From Chlamydiota bacterium (GTDB taxonomy: Bacteria > Chlamydiota > Chlamydiia > Chlamydiales > Waddliaceae), in NCBI GenBank assembly GCA_011065005.1, contig JAAKFP010000091.1, positions 1 to 8,243 on the forward strand: a stretch of 8,243 nt of DNA, given 5' to 3'. The translations under genes were made by a program, and so were the position numbers. This document shows positions 5,201-8,243 of this stretch, piece after piece. A model generated the notes under the pieces. The model worked only from the letters and a program-made list of their open reading frames with translations, ran no database searches and was not told where the DNA came from. How positions within the stretch are numbered: position 1 is the stretch's first letter; the number at the start of each line of letters is the position of its first letter.

Positions 5201-7768
5201 ATGCGATACGATCACAAAAAAATTGAATCCAAATGGCAGAAACATTGGGATGCTAACAAAACCTTTAAAGCGGATATCGACCCCTCCAAACCAAAATACT
5301 ATGTCCTCGACATGTTCCCCTTCACTTCGGGAGCCGGTCTTCATGTCGGCCACGTTCTTGGGTATACAGCTACCGACATCCTGGCGCGCTACAAACGGCA
5401 GAAAGGATTTAACGTCCTTCACCCCATGGGGTGGGATAGCTTTGGTCTTCCCGCTGAGCAACACGCCATCCGAAAAGGCACACACCCTGCAATCACGACA
5501 GAAAAAAATATCGATAACTTTCGAAAGCAGCTCAAATCCTTAGGATTCAGTTACGATTGGGATCGAGAGTTCGGCACCCACCAGCCCACCTATTATAAAT
5601 GGACCCAGTGGATCTTCACAAAGCTATACGAAAAAGGGCTAGCTTATGAAGCTAAAATGCCCGTGAACTGGTGTCCCGCGTTTGGAACAGTGCTCGCAAA
5701 TGAAGAGGTCGAAAATGGAAAATCTGTGGAAGGAGGACACCCTGTAGAACGTCGACCCCTTCGGCAGTGGGTGCTCAAAATCACAGAATACGCCGATAGA
5801 TTGCTCGAAGATCTCGACCAGATCGACTGGCCCGAGAGCTTAAAGCGACTGCAAAGAAACTGGATAGGAAAAAGTGAAGGGGCGCAGGTCGATTTTCCCA
5901 TTAAAGGGAAACCGGAGAAAATCACTGTCTTCACCACAAGACCCGATACACTGTTTGGGGCGACGTACATGGTTTTGGCACCGGAACACCCACTTGTGGA
6001 GAAAATTGCCACTGAAAAGAACCTCGAAGAAGTAAAAGCCTATCAGAAACTCGCCGCCTCCAAAAGCGATATGGATCGTACCGATCTCAGTAAAGAGAAA
6101 ACAGGGGCATTTATCGGTGCCTACGCTATTAATCCCGTTAACGATCAAGAAATTCCTATCTGGATTTCCGATTATGTGCTCGTGGGCTACGGTACCGGAG
6201 CGATTATGGCTGTTCCCGCTCATGATGAGCGAGACTTTGAATTTGCACTAGTCCATAAACTGCCAATCGTTTCTGTTTTCGATCCCAATCTAGACGCCCA
6301 TCCCGAACTAATTCCTGACGACAGAAGTTTGGAAAAAGTTCGCCAAGAGGTAATGGATGGAATAAGATGTTGGTCGGGGGAGGGGACATGCATACATAGT
6401 GCAAACCCTGAAGTCTCCCTCAATGGATTATCGGTTACAGACGCGATAAAATCGATTACGGATTGGTTGGAGAAAAAAGACTTCGGGAAAAAGGCTGTTA
6501 GCTACAAACTGCGGGATTGGCTCTTCTCTCGGCAACGTTACTGGGGGGAACCCTTTCCGATTTTGCATTTCGAAGATGGAACAAAACGGGTTCTCGACCT
6601 CGATGAGCTTCCATTATGTCCTCCAGAGATTACAGATTACAAACCCACAGGAGATGGTCAAAGTCCACTTGCAAAAGTGAAGGAATGGGTAGAAATCACC
6701 GATCCCAAAACAGGGAAGAAAGCCAAGCGTGAAACCAATACGATGCCTCAATGGGCAGGATCCTGCTGGTATTACCTCCGTTTTTGCGACCCTAACAACA
6801 CCGAAGCAGCATGGAGCCCCGAAACGGAAAAATATTGGCTACCCGTTGATATGTATGTCGGAGGCGTAGAACATGCTGTCTTGCATCTTCTCTATGCGAG
6901 ATTCTGGCATAAAGTTTTATACGATTGCGGTCTTGTTAGCACTTCTGAACCCTTCAAAACCCTTCGGAATCAGGGCCTCATCGTTGCTAGAGCTTTTAAA
7001 AACGGAGACAATATGTACGTCCCAACAGCTCAGGTTAAAGAAAATAACGGACGATATTTCCACCAAGAGACAGGTGAGGAGCTAACCTCACAAATCGAAA
7101 AGATGTCGAAGTCAAAACTTAACGGTGTAAATCCAAACGAGATTATCGAAGAGTTCGGCACAGATTCCCTGCGCATATATGAAATGTTTATGGGCCCTCT
7201 TGATAAAGAAAAGATATGGAACACCGATGCCGTGAGTGGACCCAGAAGGTTTTTGAATCGATTCTACGAGATCGTTCAATCGGATAAAGTCACCGATGAA
7301 GAGACCCCCGAAGCTCTGAAATTGGGATACCGACTAGTCCATGGTGTAGAAAAGGATATCAAGAATATGTTTTTCAACACTGCTATCGCCAAGATGATGG
7401 AGTTTTTGAATGATTTTACAAAACTTCCTTCCTACCCCCGACGCGTTCTCAAAATGGCAACCCAAGCGCTCATGCCCTTTGCTCCACACCTCGCCGAAGA
7501 AGCTTGGGAAATCCTGGGAGGCGAAGGAGAACTAGCATATCATCCCTGGCCTGAAGTCGATGAGTCCTACCTTCATGAAGAGATCACAACATATGTCGTT
7601 CAGGTAAACGGTAAACTGCGGGGACGCTTTGACCTGCCAAAAGGGCTTACCAAAGAGGAAATTCTCGATTTCGCAAAGAAAGATCCAAATGTCTCCCGCT
7701 TCATCGATGGAAAAGAGATTCGTAAAGTGGTCTTCGTTCCCGATAAGCTGCTTAACCTCGTGATCTAG
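5201..7768 (+). CDS. leuS: Leucyl-tRNA synthetase
   Basis: 855 aa, full length for bacterial LeuRS (E. coli 860). Charges tRNA-Leu with leucine in the cytoplasm; class Ia. The Rossmann fold carries the HIGH-type motif HVGH (48-51) in MFPFTSGAGLHVGH and KMSKS at 634-638. The CP1 editing domain shows TTRPDT (245-250), the Thr-rich hydrolytic site, and GTGAIMAVPAHDERD (331-345), where D342 matches the Asp that holds the misacylated amino group, so post-transfer editing looks intact. The ZN-1 segment after WCP (157-159) has no further cysteines and reads GGHPVERRPLRQW, so zinc is not bound there. The C-terminal anchor domain ends YVVQVNGKLRGRF..KLLNLVI. The start ATG is fixed by the normal family N-terminus MRYDHKKIESKWQKHW. 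It stands alone on the + strand, diverging from rnr; no terminator follows directly. Confidence 0.97.
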   Translation: MRYDHKKIESKWQKHWDANKTFKADIDPSKPKYYVLDMFPFTSGAGLHVGHVLGYTATDILARYKRQKGFNVLHPMGWDSFGLPAEQHAIRKGTHPAITTEKNIDNFRKQLKSLGFSYDWDREFGTHQPTYYKWTQWIFTKLYEKGLAYEAKMPVNWCPAFGTVLANEEVENGKSVEGGHPVERRPLRQWVLKITEYADRLLEDLDQIDWPESLKRLQRNWIGKSEGAQVDFPIKGKPEKITVFTTRPDTLFGATYMVLAPEHPLVEKIATEKNLEEVKAYQKLAASKSDMDRTDLSKEKTGAFIGAYAINPVNDQEIPIWISDYVLVGYGTGAIMAVPAHDERDFEFALVHKLPIVSVFDPNLDAHPELIPDDRSLEKVRQEVMDGIRCWSGEGTCIHSANPEVSLNGLSVTDAIKSITDWLEKKDFGKKAVSYKLRDWLFSRQRYWGEPFPILHFEDGTKRVLDLDELPLCPPEITDYKPTGDGQSPLAKVKEWVEITDPKTGKKAKRETNTMPQWAGSCWYYLRFCDPNNTEAAWSPETEKYWLPVDMYVGGVEHAVLHLLYARFWHKVLYDCGLVSTSEPFKTLRNQGLIVARAFKNGDNMYVPTAQVKENNGRYFHQETGEELTSQIEKMSKSKLNGVNPNEIIEEFGTDSLRIYEMFMGPLDKEKIWNTDAVSGPRRFLNRFYEIVQSDKVTDEETPEALKLGYRLVHGVEKDIKNMFFNTAIAKMMEFLNDFTKLPSYPRRVLKMATQALMPFAPHLAEEAWEILGGEGELAYHPWPEVDESYLHEEITTYVVQVNGKLRGRFDLPKGLTKEEILDFAKKDPNVSRFIDGKEIRKVVFVPDKLLNLVI

Positions 7769-7786
7769 ATAAACTTTGCTGAGTAA

Positions 7787-7885
7787 TTCACCACAAGAGT
7801 ACACAAGAGATCACAGAAAGAGTATGAGAAAAGTAAACGAGTCATCTTTGAATTTCTCCTACCTTCTCTCTGTGAACTCAGTCTC
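7787..7885. repeat. Degenerate CACCACAGAG-type repeat pair behind leuS
   Basis: Positions 7787-7822 (ttcaccacaagagtacac...) match the style of the element ends at 4865-4876 and 5091-5102 (ACCAC[A/G]GAG, GTACA). A loose reverse-complement partner, cttctctctgtgaactcag, is at 7863-7881. It may form a weak stem behind leuS, but no T-tract follows, so a terminator is not called. Nothing in 7769-7900 looks coding. Confidence 0.5.
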
Positions 7886-7902
7886 GACTTTCGACATTTG
7901 GA

Positions 7903-7948
7903 TTCAGCCTGAAAGGCTGAAAGTGCAACAGCGCAGGGCAACGCCCTG
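7903..7948 (+). repeat. Two adjacent small palindromes
   Basis: TTCAGCCT-GAA-AGGCTGAA (7903-7921) is a perfect 8-bp hairpin with a 3-nt loop. CAGGGC-AAC-GCCCTG (7934-7948) is a perfect 6-bp hairpin, also with a 3-nt loop. Together with the next hairpin at 7970 they look like an extragenic palindromic repeat unit. An open frame runs through here (7776-8045, + strand), but its only odd feature is that it translates these repeats. Confidence 0.7.
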
Positions 7949-7969
7949 GGAAAGATTTGAAATAGATCC

Positions 7970-8079
7970 GGCAGCCTGTAGGGCTGCCAGATTCAAACTA
8001 GAACATTGTTTTATCATATATGATGTTGACTATGACTATATATAAAACGCTTTTTCCTTCTGGCAGCCCTACGAGGCTG
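7970..8079. repeat. Inverted copies of a CAGCCT-GTAGGGCTGCCAG repeat
   Basis: The left copy (7972-7990, cagcctgtagggctgccag) recurs in reverse complement at 8060-8079 with one extra base. The left copy is itself a 7-bp hairpin, GGCAGCC (7970-7976) with GGCTGCC (7982-7988). The 69 nt between the copies are very AT-rich and include the 12-nt palindrome atcatatatgat (8013-8024). No gene or RNA was recognised inside. Confidence 0.72.
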
Positions 8080-8243
8080 TGAAAAAACTATGGATGGTCG
8101 CTTTTTGAATCTTTTTCCATCATATCGAGAAAATCTCAAATCACCTACTCTTAGGAGTATAACTGATTTTCAATTTTTCGATCTGACGAAAAAATCTTTC
8201 AAAAATCGACTGATCCCTAGTTTTTTCACAGCCTCTACAGGCT
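8060..8243. repeat. Large fold-back element running off the right edge
   Basis: gaggctgtgaaaaaacta (8073-8090) and its exact 18-nt reverse complement (8218-8235) enclose an imperfect palindrome. GTCGCTTTTTGAA (8098-8110) mirrors the stretch ending AATCGAC (8204-8210), and TACTC-TTAG-GAGTA (8146-8159) forms the apical hairpin near the common centre (about 8153). Outside the 18-nt arms the CAGCC repeat continues on both sides with a 4-base block of mismatches. The element would fold into a single hairpin of at least 170 nt. It has no coding content; its right end is outside the window. Confidence 0.7.

Noticed and set aside
7776..8045. An 89-codon + strand frame after leuS.
   Set aside because: It starts at a rare start codon and its residues translate the palindromic repeats (for example QQRRATPWERF). 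No ribosome site and no recognisable domain.
7903..8243. A CRISPR array.
   Set aside because: The repeats are few, palindromic, alternate in orientation and are unevenly spaced; there are no regular spacers.

Overview
The window looks like a chromosomal segment of a moderately AT-rich bacterium. The gene set is RNase R, an AAG/MPG-type 3-methyladenine DNA glycosylase, two DUF502 membrane proteins, a divergent HolC (Pol III chi) and a zinc-less type of LeuRS. This gene set and the dense intergenic repeats would fit an environmental chlamydia (Parachlamydiales such as Waddlia, Simkania or Parachlamydia). That is a low-confidence guess made by eye; no marker gene fixes the lineage.

Layout, left to right. 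Positions 1-~100 are the 3' end of a group II intron on the + strand. Domain V and domain VI both fold convincingly, with the AGC catalytic triad and a bulged branch-point A at 95. The rest of the intron lies outside the window. Ten or so bases after it begins a leftward (- strand) gene cluster, which in its transcription order reads rnr (4799-2610), mpg (2514-1906), DUF502-a (1881-1186), DUF502-b (1193-528) and holC (535-113). The last three are translationally packed: both junctions are 8-nt overlaps. A probable extended -10 promoter for the cluster is at 4828-4836. Between rnr and mpg lies a 20-nt perfect inverted repeat (2560-2579 / 2627-2646). Its right arm encodes the last residues of RNase R, and its left arm lies in the mpg leader.

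The 400-bp divergent region 4800-5200 holds the rnr promoter and a fold-back repeat element with a perfect 27-bp inverted repeat. A weak candidate leuS promoter lies close to the start codon. leuS (5201-7768, + strand) is full length. From 7769 to the right edge there is no credible gene. Instead there is a mosaic of short palindromic repeats: a CACAGAG-type repeat, three small hairpins, and three alternating copies of a CAGCCT..AGGCTG-type repeat forming large fold-backs, the last of which runs off the window.

The coding part is ordinary housekeeping: RNA decay, base-excision repair, replisome clamp-loader contact and leucyl-tRNA charging, plus two membrane proteins of unknown role. The non-coding part is more unusual. 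Every sizeable intergenic space contains palindromic or self-splicing repetitive DNA, and one repeat has become part of a protein terminus. I did not see a new multi-gene system.
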